Positions 45,982-57,947 of a stretch of 64,000 bases of DNA are shown here, in pieces. Under the pieces are notes generated by a model. The model was not told the DNA's origin, did not search any database, and saw nothing but the letters and a program-made list of their open reading frames with translations. Position 1 is the stretch's first letter; each line of letters starts with the position of its first letter. The stretch is from Nissolia schottii. Lineage: Eukaryota > Streptophyta > Magnoliopsida > Fabales > Fabaceae. Where the stretch lies: assembly GCA_003254905.1 (NCBI GenBank), contig QANU01001885.1, positions 237,475 through 301,474 of the forward strand, written 5' to 3'. The position numbers were made by a program, and so were the translations under genes.

Positions 45982-48900
45982 GTATATAGCGAGCGTGAGG
46001 AGATGAGATAGTGATGATTAATTGTTAGTTACTCATATTTAAGAGAAGAAGTTCATCATATCTCGGGATGAGATCATTGTAATGAACTTGAAAATTTCTA
46101 AGATTGTTGCTATTTTCTTCTGTAATAAGCACAACAACCTGTTGAATTGGTGAGGCTGGTTGTAGACTTTGACCATACCGACCCGATCGAAGTCATGACC
46201 TATTTGATTTTTTGGAGCTCCAAAATAGACGTCAGACCTCAGAATTTGATAAGTGGGCCTTAACAGGTTGAATCTCAGAAATTAGCTCTAAGCCTCTAAA
46301 CATTTTGCCCATAATAATAAGATAGCCTTGTTGATCGAGAGACATTCTTATTGCCCTTCACTTATTCGCTAAGTTTAACCAATGCAATCTCTTCACGTGG
46401 TTAACTAGAATAAAAAAGAAAACATAATGGATGAACAATTAAAGCTTTAACTTTTGCTTTTCCATATGTTATCATTTACATATATTCAGGGATTTAATTA
46501 TTTTTATCATTTTGTTACAAAAGCTCCAGAAATTTCATTCGTGCATAAAGCTAATTGACTTTTCTACCAATTCATTAATTTCAGCGTGATCAATTAAATA
46601 AGCATATCCTTCTCCCATGCTTTTCCAGCATTCATTAATTCATATATAACCTAGTTTAGTTTCGTAATTAGCTTACCTTGGCATGGCGAAATGTCATCAA
46701 AGAGAATCATAAAAGCTTGTCAACTAATCAAACTAGGCTAAGCCATAATAATGACAAAGCCGCCATCTTAATTTGTGGTTAACATCATACAACTCAGGAA
46801 ATTAATCAAGGAAAAGGAGCAAATATATATCCTCTCGAGTCTCCTCACCCAATTTCATATGTATGATATCTTTCTGTATTTTAGTTTGGGTTATATTTAA
46901 CCTATTGTAATATTAATTCCTTGTTCTATCAGGCAGACGTTAATTAGGGGCTTAAACTTGAGAGAATTATGTAGTTTGAAAATATTAATTTACTCTTCTA
47001 AAGCTATGAACGAAGTTTTTACTTTTTTTAATAGGAAAAAAATTAGACGTAGGTGAGTTTGTCACTGGTCATTCCACTAAAGTCAAAACATGTTTTTGGC
47101 TATGAACATTTATATGAGTATTTATAAATTATTTACTAAAGTGATTCTCATATCGACAACAGAAATTGAACTAATGTCCTTTTAAAATATAAGTTCGCTT
47201 TTTTTATTAATTGTGTTACCTATCTTTGAATATGAACGGTGTCTTTCTATCATCCCTCTACTTGCCAGAAACCCAACTAATATTTTCTGCGTATTGTCAA
47301 ATGTAATAGCACAAAATTTCTACCAGAAATGCTCCAGCCTATATTATTTTGTGTGTTCGAAAATCTCCCTCTGGTCTCTATCTGAGTAGCTTGCAAATTA
47401 GCTGGGCTTCTGAAGCGTACTTCTAGATCAAGGTAACCTTACGATAATTGATTCTATGTTAACGTGGGAAAGAAAAGAATAGAGAACTTGGAGAAGAATT
47501 GTAATGAATTGTATTGAATGAAAAGTGAGAATTACAAGTAAATAAGAAGTTATTCTCCCAACTCACATGAACTAACAATTAACCATAACTAACTTAACAA
47601 ACTATCCACACCTTTAGCATGTGCTAGAATGATAAGTTACAGCTTGCAAAACTTGCACAACAAGTAAGCTCTAATATCCTATAAGCTGAAATTTAGGTGA
47701 GAACCTGCTTAAAACTGGTTCAAGATTAAATAGGAGGGAGGGGGGATAAATTAAAGTTTATTTTAATTTGGTAATATTGTGACATTTTTAATCATAATAA
47801 TATTATTTAATAAAATAATATTAAAGTTTTTTTGAATAAGCATAAGTGAAATGGGTAGTGTTTGATAACGTTGCTCTTAAAATTTAAAACGACATTAATA
47901 GACATGAATGTTAAAGAGAAAAATTAATATACATATAACGAACATAAATATATTTAAAGTTATATTACTTCAGTCCATAGAATTCCATCTAATTTAAATA
48001 GAGTCAATTCAATTCATTATAAGAGTAAAATTAGTTCGAGCTTCTTTATAAGAAATAAAGTGTCAAAACAGTCTCATGCGTGAAACATTTCAGAGTTAGC
48101 AACTCCTTGTTAGTGATTTTGTTGAACCAAAGCAATATTTTGTTGCAAGAAATAAAAAGAAAAAAAATTATTTTATTTCTACAAATTAATATCATATATA
48201 ATAAATTCATTATTTAGTGGTGGGTTTGCATGGCTATTTTGGTGGCTGTGGTGTGTGCATTACCTTGCCTTCTCCATACGTTAATGGTCACTATCGAAAT
48301 AGAAAACATATAACGAACATTGCAGGCCTGAAAAAGAGTGCAGTTGATCACACCTCTAATTAGTATACCCCAAAATCCGTGAACATCGTTGCTTTCTGGG
48401 TTCTCAAAGTTAATTAGAATTTTGGAAGGAAAACGAACATACAAACGGTAGCCGGTTACAACTTACATAATCAACATCACAAACCGCCCTTCTACTCATA
48501 GCCGTTGGTCTTTTTTTCCTTCCTTTGATTTGGAGGCATATATACCCTTAACCCTGAACTTCTTTTGGCACACCCTCAATCAAGTGTTTATTATTTTTGT
48601 TATATGACTCAGGATGGGGCTCAAGTGATCGTGGGGCCCAAACATGTGAGCCCAAGTACCTCATTGGTCCCTTCCTTGATCGCCCAATCCTTTAATATTC
48701 TATCAATCCTTTCATTATCAACATGCAGCGATCACTGGCATCTTTAGTTTTTAGGTGATAATACCCATTGATTCATTTGATCATGTAATTAGATTTTCCA
48801 TTGCCAAATAAATACTATATAAAAGTGTGATTGACGTGCCCCAAACTCTTTCATCATCCGTCACTTTAGCATTTCAGGGCTGATTACGAGATAAGATATG

Positions 48901-49039
48901 TTATTTAAATTCATTTTATGTTAGATATTATACTAATTTATTTATTATTTACCATTAAATGAAATTGTAATGAAATTCACACGTCATTAAATTACATTCA
49001 ATGAAGGATGATAAGTAAGTCGATACAGTGTCCCACAAA

Positions 49040-49086
<47 letters not shown>

Positions 49087-49438
49087 CAAAAATAAGATTT
49101 CTCATCTGTTAATAACTTAACATGTACCCTCAATTAATATCAATCATCATTAAAAATCAATGTTTTTTAAAGTAAGAAATTTCATGTAATTTGATATGCA
49201 GTAGATTATGGGTTTAAATATCAGTGTCACTCTTATACCAAAAGATTTCTATTAATAATTTCAAACAATCAGAATTATTTTAAATTAAATGTTTATATTT
49301 TATACCACAAATATATAAAATGTTTATATTTTAGTATGCTTATTCAAACAAATACCTAATTTTAATTTGCTGTCCTGTAAATAAATTGGTTTGGAGGCAG
49401 GCAGCTATCTACTAATTAAAGTTCTGGTTATTTACGCT
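45982..49438. other. Intergenic DNA, no supported gene
   Basis: AT-rich. 46140-46330 and 48200-48740 are more mixed in composition, but their frames resemble nothing recognised. 47470-47700 has text like a decayed Copia LTR in reverse, without a partner. Confidence 0.4.
49043..49084. repeat. (TA)n microsatellite
   Basis: About 20 TA units. Confidence 0.95.
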
Positions 49439-49453
49439 GGATGTATAATACTT

Positions 49454-49625
49454 TTTTTTGGTTGCTTATCCGGTATTCAAAACTTAGTTTTGACTAATTC
49501 GGGTCGCGCACCTGGCTATGACGGATGAGTCTCCCAGCGGGGATAATTGCATACACAAGGTCTTGAACTCGGGATCTTGCTTAAACGATATCAAGCCGCT
49601 TACCACTTGGACCAACTCCGTTGGT
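49454..49625 (-). mobile_element. tRNA-derived SINE with target-site duplications
   Basis: On the minus strand the 5' end carries a pol III A-box-like motif (tggtccaagtggtaag) and, about 35 bp on, a B-box-like gagttcaagacc (plus-strand 49559-49570). It ends in an A-run (the T-run at 49452-49459 on the plus strand). Flanks match: ggatgtataatactt (49439-49453) and ggatatataatactt (49626-49640), one mismatch in 15. About 170 bp, the size of plant SINEs. These features fit a SINE moved by LINE machinery. Confidence 0.85.
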
Positions 49626-49640
49626 GGATATATAATACTT

Positions 49641-50011
49641 TAACAGGAAGAGAATTGAAATGAATCTATAGTAGTGGATACTCTTATATCAACTGAAACT
49701 AATTATTAATATTAATTAAACTATCTTTTACTGTCCAAAAATTTTGAGTGAAGCTCCCCGCCACCGAGTATACCTACCCACACGCAACTCCATAACGTCC
49801 TTTTTTAGGGTTGGAGAGAAGGAGGTACGCCCATTTTTTATGCTCACCCACCCTAAACTTTAGGACCACCTGAACTCGCTGTCATTTTCTTACTTTTTGT
49901 TCATTTATACTGGTGAGAAATTCAGCCCTCAAACCTCTCCTGCAAATCTAAAATAGCATATATTAATTTGTATTTATATACTTTTATAGTTATATGATTA
50001 TTATGGTTGGT
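49641..50011. other. Intergenic DNA
   Basis: No gene recognised between the SINE and the LINE fragment. Confidence 0.4.
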
Positions 50012-50026
50012 TTAATTTCATTGTTT

Positions 50027-50360
50027 TTTTTTTGGTAGACAAAGGGGCAGAAGCCCAAAGGGAAAGAAAACAAAAACTAGCCTCCACGAGGCCACGCGAT
50101 CTGCATCAAATCATTCCTAAGTAAAGTGCAAGTGGCCACCGGGGCCACATCAAAGTAAGCAATCTCAAAATTATCAAGGTTGTGACTTAGGTTGGCAAGA
50201 CAATCAGCAACACGGTTGGACTCCCTGAAGACATGTTGAAGATGTACCACCCAACTTCTTGATAAAAGTTCTCGAATCCGAGATATAATCGAGGCGGCTG
50301 GATGTAAGTGGTTATGGCAATTTTGGATAAGCTTGATAGCACTTTGTGAATCGCAATCAC
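50027..50360 (-). mobile_element. 5'-truncated LINE insertion (RNase H end) with target duplication
   Basis: The minus strand encodes the last part of a plant LINE ORF2 RNase H domain: SDCDSQSAIKLIQ, then HVFRESNRVADCLANLSHN (the REANxxAD-type motif). It is followed by a short 3' tail ending in an A-run (T-run at 50024-50034 on the plus strand). Perfect 15-bp flanks ttaatttcattgttt lie at 50012-50026 and 50361-50375. This is a textbook truncated insertion. Confidence 0.88.
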
Positions 50361-50375
50361 TTAATTTCATTGTTT

Positions 50376-51608
50376 ACAATCGCTGCAATTGATCAAGTGA
50401 TAAGTACCGTTAAGATGGGCATCAGGATTACTAATAGAAAATGTATTATCCATCATTATGTGTAATTGTAATTACATGTGCTATTGTAATTTCTTTTACA
50501 TTAATAAAAATTTTAATATTATAAAAAAATATTATGTATACTCATTTATAAGCAATTTTTATCCTTTACTGAAAAAAAATATCCACTTGTAATCAATTCT
50601 TAATTAAGCAATACTTTAGTCTGTCTCTTCAAATATGCAAATATAAGTAACATTCTTTGTTATACTTAAGATATTAATTATGTATTATCGATACTTCATC
50701 ATTTTTGCTATTGGTGGTGTCTAGAATGTATTGTATATGCTACTAGTATTGATACCTCTAAACTCATCCTAATAGTATTTCCTTTTTATCTTAAATGCTT
50801 TGTTTAAAAAATTGTCCTCTTTATATTGTGTCATTACTAGGATGAAGTGTTTTATACAAGTAATTTAACTTTTAAATTATTTGGTAATCTACATTAATTT
50901 GTTTGGTATGACATGATTGTCGGTAATCTGAATTACTCATGTCATTCACATTGCCTATAATGTGGATTACCTTTGTCTATCTGAATTACCACATTCAGAT
51001 AATCCTAAATAATAATAATAATAATAATGATAAATAATAAGTAATGTATATTACTTTGTAATCTTTTTTATTTATCAAATAAGGTAATATAAATTCCCTT
51101 ATACTATCTGTGCATATCAAATACAATACCATAACATTATCAATGATTTAAAAGACAGTAATTTTTCTTAAAAAGTAATCAAGATTACTTGATAATGTCA
51201 TATACCAAACACCCCCTTAAGATAAATTATTATAAAATTAAGTTAAATAAAATTAATGATATGACAATATAATTAAATTATTGTGTGAAACTTTGGACAC
51301 TTACGTTACCTTAAAATTAAATTTATATAACATAAATATATTGAAGTATCTCAAATTTTATATATTTAGAACGCACCGTTATGAATACGAATGACTTAAA
51401 CGTTCAAAAATTTTATTTGGACATTAAAGTTGGTGTTTCACGCGGCCTAAGTCTACTATCAAAGTTGGGACCTCTTTAGTCTAGAATGCTCTTTGCAGTT
51501 GATTTATCTCCTTGCTAGGATAAGAATCTAAAATTTAATTTTTTTTAAAAGAAGAAAAATAGAAAAGCAGGAGGAGGGGAAAATCTTAGCACTATTCCCA
51601 CACCCACC
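50376..51608. other. Intergenic DNA upstream of the DUF1645 gene
   Basis: AT-rich, with a MITE at 50901-51215. The last few hundred bases should hold the promoter of the gene starting at 51760. Confidence 0.4.
50901..51215. mobile_element. MITE with gtttggtat termini
   Basis: Left gtttggtatgacatgattg and tctgaattact pair with the reverse complement of the right end (ggtgtttggtatatgacat, tcttgattact). Non-coding, about 315 bp; (AAT)n inside at 51007-51030. Confidence 0.55.
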
Positions 51609-51610
51609 CT

Positions 51611-51620
51611 ATTATATATT
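51611..51620 (+). promoter_or_regulatory. TATA box of the DUF1645 gene
   Basis: attatatatt stands about 140 bp before the ATG. It is followed by a pyrimidine- then A-rich leader typical of plant mRNA starts (cccccacacactatttcttt). Context only. Confidence 0.45.
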
Positions 51621-51759
51621 GGCATCATCATCCTAGAAACCTCCCCCCACACACTATTTCTTTCTTCCTTCACTTTAACCAAAACCAAAAGAGAAAAAAA
51701 CTAGAGTATTGAGTGAGGTTCAACAAATCCATAAATAAATAAATAAAAAAGAAAGAAAA

Positions 51760-52398
51760 ATGATGCAGACGGAGGTTCCTCCGCAGCAGTCATCTTGTCC
51801 CAGCTTCAGCAGCTACTCCTCCGAGACTTTCGCCCAGATTGCCGCCAGAGTAATCCAAGAACTCCAAAACGACCCTCATTTCAACGACAACGACGTCAAC
51901 GACAACGACAACGCCGCCCTCTTCCACGACTCCGAATTCACCTTCGTTTCCAGACACCACTCCAACTCGTCTCCCGACTTATTCCAAAACGGCCACATTA
52001 GCCCAACCTACCCTCTCTTCGGCCGCGACATCCGCCTAAACGCCGCCCAAACCGCCACTATCCCACGCCGTTTAGCGCTAAGGGCGCTCATGTTCGAGGA
52101 GCGCGAAACGACGTTGTCGTTTTCGTCGTCGGAAGACAGCAGCGGCAGTAGCAACGAGCTGGAGGGTGTGGACGAGGGGACTTACTGCGTGTGGACCCCA
52201 CGCGCCCCCTGCAGGAAGAGCACCTCCGTGGGTTCTTCTTCTTCTTCGTCTTCGACGTCGAGGCGGTGGAAGCTTCGAGACTTGCTCCTCAGCCGGAGCC
52301 ATAGCGACGGGAAGGATCCGGTCCTGTTCGTGGGGCCCGCAAAGAAGGATGGGGATCAGGCTAAGAGGAAATTGTTCTTGAATCCCAAATTTAATTAA
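51760..52398 (+). CDS. DUF1645 family protein, single exon
   Basis: DUF1645 is a plant-specific family of unknown biochemistry; rice SGL, a member, affects grain length and stress tolerance. The 212-residue product shows the family's order of motifs: an acidic Asn/Asp-rich N-terminal part (DNDVNDNDNAAL, about residues 45-57), SEFTFVS, a block with ISPTYPLFGRDI, LRALMFEERETT, a Ser/Glu-rich stretch, CVWTPRAP, then RWKLRDLLLSRSHSDGKDPVLF near the C-terminus. There is no signal peptide or membrane segment. The first of two adjacent Met codons is taken as the start. Codons are GC-rich against AT-rich flanks, as expected for an intact gene. The 5' UTR contains (AAAT)n at 51731-51750. Confidence 0.88.
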   Translation: MMQTEVPPQQSSCPSFSSYSSETFAQIAARVIQELQNDPHFNDNDVNDNDNAALFHDSEFTFVSRHHSNSSPDLFQNGHISPTYPLFGRDIRLNAAQTATIPRRLALRALMFEERETTLSFSSSEDSSGSSNELEGVDEGTYCVWTPRAPCRKSTSVGSSSSSSSTSRRWKLRDLLLSRSHSDGKDPVLFVGPAKKDGDQAKRKLFLNPKFN

Positions 52399-55364
52399 TT
52401 AGCTTCGTATATTTTTATTTATTTAATGGCTACTTCGGGGGTCAAATTATACTTTATTTGTGCCTTGTTGATTTCCAATTCAATGGCTTTCTTGATTTTG
52501 GCCCAACGTAATGAGATGAGGTGTGTTGTTTTTCTCTTTTCTTTTCTTTTCTTTCTTTTTTATTTATTTATAAAGTTCTCTTTAATTTAATTTAAGTTAT
52601 GAGATATTCTTATGGAAAAAGCAAAATTGTTTTAGGCGCCAATCTTTGATTAAAATATTATATAGAAGACACGTCAAAAGAATATATATTAATATATACT
52701 TAAGAGGTATTATGTTATAATTTTATAATAAAAATTTGAATAGTTCTAAGAGTGAGAATGTTTTTTATTATTTTTATTGAATTTTTCTCATGTTAATATT
52801 TTGGTTCATAATGGTAATGAAACGTCGAATGAGAAAAAAAACTCTTGCTATATGGGGGTGAGTTAGGGATTTGCAGCTTTATGTTTCCTGGTGGAATTAG
52901 TGTAAATTGAGATGATGATTATATGGTCCTTGGATGACCCTTATCTTTTGTTTTTTAATATTCCTTGATAAAGTTAGAAGGGAATAAGTGGTATTTTGAA
53001 TATTTTGGGTGAAGTAACAAAAAGGAAAGGCGGGGAGGAATGAATGGGAGTGATGTGAGCGTTTGTGCCGGCATGGTACAAGAATGCAGCATTTGGTGGG
53101 AGACTATGTTGTGCACTTTCATGGAAAGAAAAATCGTGTGGGTCTCACACGGCATAGACTTCGGGGAATATAAGCGACAAAGCAAGTAAAAGTACAAAAT
53201 AAAAAAGATAAAGAAAATAAGAAAAGAAAAAGGCAATGGAAATAACTAAGTGAAAGTGAGCAAGTCTTCATGGATGGATAAATGAGAATTGTGAGCCTAC
53301 CAACGTGAAATAGGTTATTTGTGCGTGTCAAAACATAGTCATCAACACAAGAAAAAAAATATATATGATCCATTTTTATCAGAAATTCGTTTGACTCAAA
53401 TGTAAATTCTTAAACTCAAAATAACTAATTAAAGAATTAAGATTTGTATTACTTTGATCAACCTCAAGTGAGTGAAGAAGCTTATATTTAAAAGATGTTA
53501 ATATGTACTTTTTCTATTTTGTTTAACTGTGTAAAACTAAATACTACACATGTTAATGTAACAAAAAAATTAATAAATGCATAAAATAGTATAAATTAAA
53601 AAAGTTATTCCCATATATAAAAAATTAAATTTTTATTTATAATATAATTATATATTAGTACTCCACTATAATTAGGGTTATAAATAAATAAAAAATATTT
53701 ATACTTAAATATTATAAATTAATAAATATTTCAAAACCCTAAAAACTTAAAAATGGATAGTTAAAACAGAATGGAGGAAATATTATATTTAATAAACTAA
53801 CATCCCAGCCTAATCCGAGAGGTAAGAGAAGACGGACAGGTTTGGTGTGTGTTTTGACCTTTTAGAAACGATGTTCTAACTTTGGACGTGTCAATGGTTT
53901 GGCCCTCACATTCTAATATCTCTCCCTAACTAACTATGCATCTTAATCCTGTGAATTTTTAGAGCTCAAAGATCATGAACGGATGGTGTTACCTAATAGC
54001 AACGCTAACTTCAGTTCGAAACCTCATCTGGCATGAATGAGCCTCCCTTACATGTGACGTGCAATTTTGTAGGAAATTTTGCTTTGTTTAGGATTTGTCT
54101 ATTTAAGGATCAAAAATAACGGTAAAGACCTCATCATTGAACGTGATCCACTAATTTGTAAAATGTATTGGTAACTATTACTGATAAGGGTATCAAAGGA
54201 ACACCTTAATTTTTAATTTGTCTCATATAATTGTCTTATTACATTTCCCTGCACATTACATAACCTTTATATTGTCTATATAATTGGTCATTGGTCTAAG
54301 TCAGATAGATGATCCAGTGGCCTCCCTGTCTTGTCCTTTGCGGATTATTTTCTTGGTATTCCAAATGAACAAAAGCTTTCAAGAACAGGCTGTCCAATGG
54401 AAACACACTAAGTAAAAGGGAAAGAAAGGAGAAATTTCGAAGGGTTTTTAGATTTTTTTTCTCCTGCACTATTTGCCGGCCACCATATAAGAAGCACCGA
54501 AATAACTAAGGGACACGATCCGTCGATATATAAATTTTAAAATTTTATAAGATACTATAAGTATAGGCGTAAAATTAAATATTTATAATAATATTTTAAT
54601 ATTTTTATTGATATTAAACTACTAATTTTTAATGTTTTTTAAATTTTTTTCAAAATATATAAAGCACTCAAGATATTTCTATGTGCAATACTTGTTAATT
54701 TTTTAAGTATTCATATTATTATAAATTATTTAATATTTAAATATTTTTTACTCGAACACAATATGGACATGACTCAAAAAATGTTTAAATATAGTTCAGA
54801 CATAGCTAATTATGATTTTTTTATTTGAACACTTTCGAACACGTATGACATATCTGTTATACGAGTGTCTTCGTGTGTCAGTGTCTGTAATGTGTCAGAC
54901 ACGGAGACGCGACAATGAGTTTCTTATGTCAACATATTTAATTTTGCGGCGGGTTAATAATGTCCTTATTTTTTGTTTTATTTTTTGAATTTTTAATGTA
55001 ATAGTAATAAAATGTCTTAAGTGATAAATATAACATAACAAAACTTTTTACTATAACATCATCGAAGAAGACAATAAACATTTACTTTCTTTCTTCTGCT
55101 TCGGTGGAAAAAGTATCTAGAAGAAATGGCACACCAAGGTACTTAGCATGGGAAAGGGGTGTTGCCAATTTTTCATTGGTCTAACTCTAAACATACTGCA
55201 ATCACGGTAAGGATATACTAATTATTTTTATGTGAGAAAAATTAATATGTGAAATCAATTTATCTTGTTTTTATTTTGTTTTGTAACAGGTTTACATTTA
55301 CATGTCAAAAAATTAACTGTTAAAATAAATTAATTTAAGAAGAAATTATGTAAAAAAACCATTT
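52399..55364. other. Intergenic DNA downstream of the DUF1645 gene
   Basis: The first ~200 bases are its 3' UTR, with a (TTTTC)n patch near 52535-52560. No further gene seen. 54860-54915 has gtgtcagtgtctg/cagacacggagacgcg, a common plant dispersed repeat wording. The rest is AT-rich. Confidence 0.4.
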
Positions 55365-55935
55365 TTTTTATAAACAATGGGACCACAAAACCTAAGAGAG
55401 GAACACTACCGCCTCACAATACGAGAAAAGGAGATGCCAACAATATTTGCGAAAAAAACATTAGAAATAACAGCAGGAATACTATTAAAAAGTTACATGT
55501 CTTGATGAAGATTGAGACCCTTCTTAGCAAGCTCATTAGCACAAATGATTGGCCTCTCTGAAGATGTGGGAGATCCTTACCTCCCCATGGGTATGACGGA
55601 GGTCTTGAATAACAATAAGGAAGGTTCGACAGGCATGCCTAGCCCCATTATTACCATTGCACATATCAACAACCACCTTCAAATCTGATTCAATTTCAAC
55701 TTTAGCTAAATTTAGCTTAATAGCCATCTTGATGCTGATGTAGATACCCCTAAGCTCCGCCATAGTAATAGAAACAACTCCTAGGTTCACTGCAAACGCC
55801 ACAATAAAAATACCATTACAAATGATTCCTCCACAAGCAACTTTCCTTGGATTATTAGAGATCGAACCATCCACATTGATTTTCCACCACCTTTGATATA
55901 CAAGCAACAATGGAACACTAGTAATTTAATCCTAT
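55365..55935 (-). pseudogene. LINE ORF2 RNase H fragment
   Basis: The minus strand encodes RWWKINVDGSISNN (first catalytic Asp), MAELRGIY (Glu), EIESDLKVVVDM (Asp) and HIFREANHLC, then a one-base shift into ANELAKKGLNLHQDM and stop. The A-run on the minus strand near 55365 would be the LINE's 3' tail. No matching target duplication was found. A dead fragment of a non-LTR retrotransposon, different in sequence from the one at 50027. Confidence 0.8.
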
Positions 55936-55984
55936 CGCCTTAAATTTGACATCAATTTCATTAAACTAAAATATTAGATAATTA

Positions 55985-56225
55985 CACTACTAGAAAATCT
56001 TTGAATATTGATGAATTTTACTGACAAATTTTAAGTATGATATCCGACGGTAGAAACTTGTTTTGACAATGTTAACATACGAACTCATTGTTACCAACAA
56101 ATAATTTATCTTCCGGAATAAAGTGGTACCAAGTGGTGCCTAAATATTACCGTCTGATATATCTGACGATAATCACTAAATAATTTAAAAATATGAAAAA
56201 CATTTATCAACCGATATATTTGCCA
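55985..56225. mobile_element. CACTA-like terminal fragment
   Basis: Begins CACTACTAGAAAATC and carries inverted subterminal words (tatccgacggtagaaac, taccgtctgatatatctgac, accgatatatttgcc). No opposite terminus seen before the hAT-like sequences. Confidence 0.5.
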
Positions 56226-56242
56226 ATAACAAGTAATTTTTT

Positions 56243-56333
56243 AGAGCTGTTTAAAATCAGGCCAAATTCGGCCTGAATGCTTCGAGCCGGTCCGGGTTAG
56301 CGGGCCGAACCGGGTTTTGTACACCCCTATGTT
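56243..56333. mobile_element. Right-end fragment of a hAT-like element
   Basis: gcctgaatgcttcgagccgg, gtccgggttagcgggcc and gtacacccctat match the right end of the adjacent element (tcgaatgcttcgggccgg … gaacaccccta). A separate partial copy of the same family. Confidence 0.65.
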
Positions 56334-56554
56334 TATGCATGGTATGAGATAGGGGTGTTCATGGGCCGGGCAGGGCCGGGTTGGCCTATACCCGAACCCA
56401 GCCCTATATTTAGACCGGGTCCATTTTGAGGACCCAGACCCGGCCCTAGACCCGATAGGCCCGATCATCTTCGGGCCGAGTAAAAAATCGGGTTTAGACC
56501 GGGCCAAACCGAGCCAAAGAGGGCCAAAATAAATTTAAAAAAAATCAGAAACAA

Positions 56555-56645
56555 CAAAAAAAAATAGCATAAACAGCATAAACAAAAACAACATAAACAG
56601 CATAAACAGAAAACAGAAACAGCATAAACAGAAACAGCAAAAACA
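56555..56645. repeat. cataaacag minisatellite
   Basis: Irregular tandem units cataaacag/aaaacagaaa inside the hAT-like element. Confidence 0.75.
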
Positions 56646-57031
56646 GAAATAGAAATTGCATATCAGAAATAGGAAAATTGCATAACAGATTCATAATATA
56701 TTGCATAATTGTAGAAATTACAGCAGAATTGTTTAGATATTGCAGCAGAAATTACAAAATAGCAGAAATTGAAAGCATGTAAAAGAACAAAAAATAACTC
56801 CAAACTACAATAAATGTGCAATAGTAGAACAAAAATCAATCTATGTTCATGACATTTTGTTGTGAAGTCGCCCGTTGTGATAGAAATGCATTAGCAGAAA
56901 CATCTGCAAAATATATGAAGGTAGTCAATATCATCTGCAAAATATATGAAGGTAGTCAATTCATTGTCACATAAAAAAACTTATCATTTCATCCTTTTAT
57001 CTATTACCCAAGTCTAATTTTTACCTATCTT

Positions 57032-57322
57032 TCAAATGGACCAAGTAATCACATAGAAAAGCATAATCCACACCATTTTACTAATGCCAAAGAAGTCCAC
57101 GCCACACCAAGCTAAAATGAAATCAATTAGATGTAGTGGGTTGCACCAAAGCAAACTCCACCACCAAAGACAATCATCCGATAGTAAGCAAGCTTTGGTA
57201 CATCCAAAGAACAAGTGCTTCACATACTCAAGTTCAGCAGAACATAAAGGACACAAAGCATCGTCGGTAAAGAACATACTCAAGTTCACGAAGATGACGA
57301 AAAAATATGGTAATATCAACAT
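57032..57322 (-). pseudogene. LINE-type zf-RVT fragment inside the hAT-like element
   Basis: The minus strand encodes DDALCPLCSAELEYVKHLFF, then GCTKA and, at the end, WIMLFYVITWSI. This is the pattern of the zinc-binding domain that follows reverse transcriptase in plant LINEs (CPLC…E…HLFF.C…W..…ViWsIW). It stops where the family would continue with WxxRN. No reverse transcriptase is adjacent. Confidence 0.7.
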
Positions 57323-57364
57323 TTATTGCAGGTGCAGCTAGAGAACGGGAAAATGTCAACTTAC

Positions 57365-57560
57365 CGAGGGACGAGCAGAGGAGAGGAGCGGCGAGGGCTA
57401 GGCGAGGCCGAGGCGCGGCGCGGTGAGGCGAGGAGAGGGCGAGGCGTGGGTGAGGCACGGCGAGGGCGAGGCGCGTGGTGAGGCGAGGGCGAGCGAGGGT
57501 GAGGCGCTGGTTGATGCTGATTGTTGAGGGAGGGTTTGATGCTGATTGCTGAGGGAGGGT
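57365..57560. repeat. G-rich array (gaggcgagggcgag units)
   Basis: Repeated gaggcgag/ggcgaggc/gagggcgag phrases with several CpG sites, then two copies of ttgatgctgattg(t/c)tgagggagggt. It stands out sharply from the AT-rich surroundings and lies inside the hAT-like element. Long frames through it are artefacts of low stop-codon content. Confidence 0.8.
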
Positions 57561-57947
57561 GATGCGTTTCTAGGTCTTCAAAGTTCAAACTTCAAAGAAT
57601 GGGCCAATGGGGTGAGGCGTGAGGGTCTGATGGATTGGAGAGGGAGGGTGATTGGGTTGGGCTGTGGCCAAAAATGTATTGGGCTGTAGAATAATATTAT
57701 TGGACTGAATAATATTGGACTGAATAATATTAGATCATTATAAAGGAAAATAAAAATAAAAAATATATAATAATATACACCGGGCCGCCGGGCCGGGCCG
57801 AGTGGCCCGAGGCTAGACCCGAACCCGGTCCTATATTTAGACCGGGTTTTTTTTAAGCTTTTTTTACAACCGGGCCGATTAAAACCCGGCCCGATTCGGC
57901 TCGAATGCTTCGGGCCGGTCCGGGTTATGAACACCCCTAGTATGAGA

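Larger units (their letters stand above)
56350..57939. mobile_element. hAT-like transposon with exact 8-bp target duplication
   Basis: The terminal inverted repeat TAGGGGTGTTCAT opens the element and its exact complement ATGAACACCCCTA closes it. GTATGAGA flanks both sides (56342-56349 and 57940-57947), the 8-bp duplication expected of hAT elements. The inner 100-150 bp at each end are GC-rich (gggccggg/cccggccc phrases) and pair roughly. The interior has no transposase; it holds a cataaacag repeat, a LINE-derived zinc-binding fragment and a G-rich array. Non-autonomous. Confidence 0.85.

Noticed and set aside
49540..49625. A tRNA gene on the minus strand
   Set aside because: Only pol III box-like motifs are present, without a cloverleaf; the A-tail and target duplications show it is a SINE.
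51795..52381. Alternative frames over the DUF1645 gene, including Arg-rich and Leu-rich ones
   Set aside because: Shadows of the real frame caused by GC-rich, Ser/Asn-repeat codons.
57234..57588. Pro/Arg/Ser-rich proteins read from the G-rich array
   Set aside because: Low-complexity repeat translation; no start context, domain or conservation.
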